From the NCBI GenBank assembly GCA_964566545.1, contig CAZMIX010000050.1, positions 1 through 17,570 of the forward strand: 17,570 bases of DNA, given 5' to 3'. Each line of letters begins with the position of its first letter. The stretch's first letter is position 1. Under the pieces are notes generated by a model. The model ran no database searches. It was given only the letters and a program-made list of their open reading frames with translations, and was not told the origin of the DNA. Of this stretch, positions 16,443 to 17,570 are shown in pieces. A program made the translations under genes and the position numbers. The DNA is from JAEYFP01 sp964566545 (lineage in GTDB: Bacteria > Bacillota > Clostridia > Lachnospirales > Lachnospiraceae).

Positions 16443-16481
16443 ATGCAGAAAAAAGCCTTTAAAGTATTTGGACTGCCGTAG
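16443..16481 (+). pseudogene. Beheaded gene start: first codons of a lost downstream gene
   Basis: ATG 16443 has a textbook Shine-Dalgarno, GGAGG at 16431-16435 with 7 nt spacing. It begins MQKKAFKVFGLP and then meets TAG at 16479. Its basic start resembles that of a normal protein. From about 16471 onward the DNA is instead the reverse-strand end of a PEP-utilizing-enzyme remnant. The likely reading is that the importer operon once had a further gene here and that a deletion or rearrangement joined its first ten or so codons to unrelated DNA. Its identity cannot be recovered from so few residues. Confidence 0.4.
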
Positions 16482-17322
16482 CGTTATTTGTACCAAGAAC
16501 CGCCGGAATACCATATTCCCGCGCAACAATAGCTGCATGTGACAGAGGTCCGCCGGTATCGCATACAACTGCACAGGCCACAGGGAATAACGGCGTCCAA
16601 ACAGGATCGGTAAAGCGGCAGACGAGTACCTCTCCTTTTTGAAACCTGCCGAATTCGGCGGGCTCATTAATAATTCTTACTGCTCCCTTGGCTTGCCCAG
16701 GACTGCCTGACAAACCCTGAAGAGTATTTCCTTTAATAGCAATTTGTTTTGCAGCACCATTCCATGCCTCTTTCGCCATGCAGCGGTGTGCTTTTCTGTC
16801 GCTAAGCACAATTTTCAGTGCATTCGTGTCGTTTTCCCCCAATAGCGCCTGCCTAAGCTCACTCAGCGTTAGATAGCGGATATCCTCCGAAATAGAAAAA
16901 AATCCTTCTCTACACAAACGTTCTGCGGCTTCGGACACACCGTGACGCGCTGCAACATAGCATTGTTCCATCCGATAAATGAATTCTTCACGTCCTGTAT
17001 GTGCAGAGCGAAACTGCTCCAGCAGACATTCAAGGTGTTCTTTTTTTCCGGGAGTAAGATTGCCTAATACCATGTCTTTCAGATCGGCATACTTTTTCCT
17101 GCCGTTTTCCTGTTGTTCTATATGCTTTTGGATATCGCCCGCTTTCAGGATTGCAGCGAGAGTGTCCATTAACAGTTCCGGATGCTCAGACTACGATTGG
17201 GCAGAAAAAGGTATATACGCCTTTAATGTCCTTGCTCCGTAAGCTTTCAAAAACCCGGCAATCCTAGAAAAATACATAGGGTATTTTTCTTTGAGTACAG
17301 ATAATCCGGTTAAGGGAAAATC
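16459..17322 (-). pseudogene. Remnant of a PEP-utilizing (phosphohistidine swivelling domain) enzyme
   Basis: The open part, 16459-17190, encodes a helical region and then the mobile domain. Its catalytic signature is DTGGPLSHAAIVAREYGIPAVLGT, with the phosphorylatable His in LSHAA. It resembles the C-terminal part of PEP-synthase-like and rifamycin-phosphotransferase-like proteins. Intact proteins of this kind are usually around 850 residues, with an N-terminal ATP-grasp domain that is absent here. In the same frame upstream of a TAG at 17191-17193 the homology continues (FLKAYGARTLKAYIPFSAQS, stop, SEHPELLMDTLA) to another TAG at 17323. The TAG sits where relatives carry a Trp, so it is probably a TGG-to-TAG mutation. 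The C-terminus stops at ATAVQIL, about 25-30 residues short of the usual domain end. ATG 17167-17169 could start a shorter product but has no good ribosome-binding site. Confidence 0.7.
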
Positions 17323-17414
17323 CTAAGAATATCATAGGGAATACATAGACACGGAAACGCAGATACGTCCACTGCATGGCGTTATCATACATGCTTACGA
17401 AATATGTTAAATAG

Positions 17415-17443
17415 TTGTGATTATGTTGGATCGGTAGTATAAT
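17415..17443 (+). promoter_or_regulatory. Promoter at the right end
   Basis: TTGTGA (17415-17420) and a perfect TATAAT (17438-17443) are 17 nt apart, about 50 nt upstream of the gene start near 17493. The orientation is away from the PEP-enzyme remnant. Confidence 0.6.
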
Positions 17444-17492
17444 GGGGGCGTTGCAGGAAGTCGAAAATGGAAAATTGGGAAGGAGAATGAAA

Positions 17493-17570
17493 TTGCCGCA
17501 AGAATTTTTTATTACTACTATCAAGGAATTACCGGATAAAAATTTTGGTATTGGTGGTAAAACGATTGAT
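17493..17570 (+). CDS. Start of an unrecognised gene running off the window
   Basis: The frame is open from here to the window end. It begins MPQEFFITTIKELPDKNFGI if TTG 17493 is used. GGAAGGAG ends at 17485, giving an ideal 7-nt spacing to this TTG. The in-frame ATG at 17487 is only 1 nt from the same Shine-Dalgarno, too close to be efficient. A strong promoter lies just upstream. I do not recognise the family from 26 residues; there is no signal peptide or membrane segment, so a cytoplasmic protein is likely. Confidence 0.6.
   Translation, partial: MPQEFFITTIKELPDKNFGIGGKTID

Noticed and set aside
16345..16542. 65-codon open frame on the plus strand beginning at 16345
   Set aside because: Weak ribosome-binding site, no recognisable family, and its second half is antisense to the conserved swivelling-domain coding sequence. 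The better-initiated frame at 16443 overlaps it.
17264..17524. Reverse-strand 86-codon open frame at the right end
   Set aside because: Its upper part is antisense to a strong promoter and gene start, and no family is recognised. Its lower part might be a frame-shifted piece of the PEP-enzyme remnant, but this cannot be shown here.

Overview
The window looks like chromosomal DNA from a low-to-moderate GC anaerobic Firmicute, most likely a motile Lachnospiraceae or related Clostridia. The reasons are strong AGGAGG ribosome-binding sites, lipoprotein solute-binding proteins with a Cys lipobox and Ala/Glu/Thr linkers, a DUF6273-type surface protein, and a YesM/YesN-type two-component system. The taxonomic call is an inference from protein style. 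No rRNA, tRNA, CRISPR array or transposase was seen.

Layout. (1) 1-1675: the C-terminal tail of a membrane protein, then a secreted DUF6273 protein whose signal peptide and body lie in different frames. (2) 1776-7551: a carbohydrate uptake locus. A LacI-family regulator converges on an AraC-family regulator, with a shared hairpin between them. After an A-rich divergent promoter region comes a CUT1-type ABC importer: lipoprotein binding protein, a hairpin, then two inner-membrane permeases. No ATPase gene is present, so a shared MsmK/UgpC-type ATPase elsewhere is presumably used. (3) 7599-9662: a methyl-accepting chemotaxis protein 47 nt downstream of the permeases on the same strand, closed by a strong terminator. 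(4) 9794-16323: a sensor kinase and an AraC-type response regulator, followed by a FbpABC/AfuABC-like importer (lipoprotein, ATPase, fused permease). The permease is interrupted only by a run of 10 N. A pair of 11-bp direct repeats 20 bp apart lies in front of the importer and is a good candidate response-regulator site. (5) 16324-17325: a scar. A new gene with a perfect Shine-Dalgarno begins at 16443 but is lost within about ten codons, and the sequence then runs into a reverse-strand remnant of a PEP-utilizing (phosphohistidine swivelling) enzyme. The remnant lacks its end and carries an in-frame TAG. (6) 17415-17570: a promoter and the first codons of an unrecognised gene that runs off the window.

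How it works together: there are two independent sense-and-import modules. The first is repressor/activator-controlled sugar import with an attached chemoreceptor, so uptake and taxis may respond to the same nutrient. The second is membrane-sensor control of a metal-type or phosphosugar-type ABC importer. The architecture is familiar for gut Clostridia. The less ordinary points are the receptor-importer linkage, the direct-repeat operator, the frame-broken surface protein and the broken 3' boundary. I do not see an unmistakably new system.
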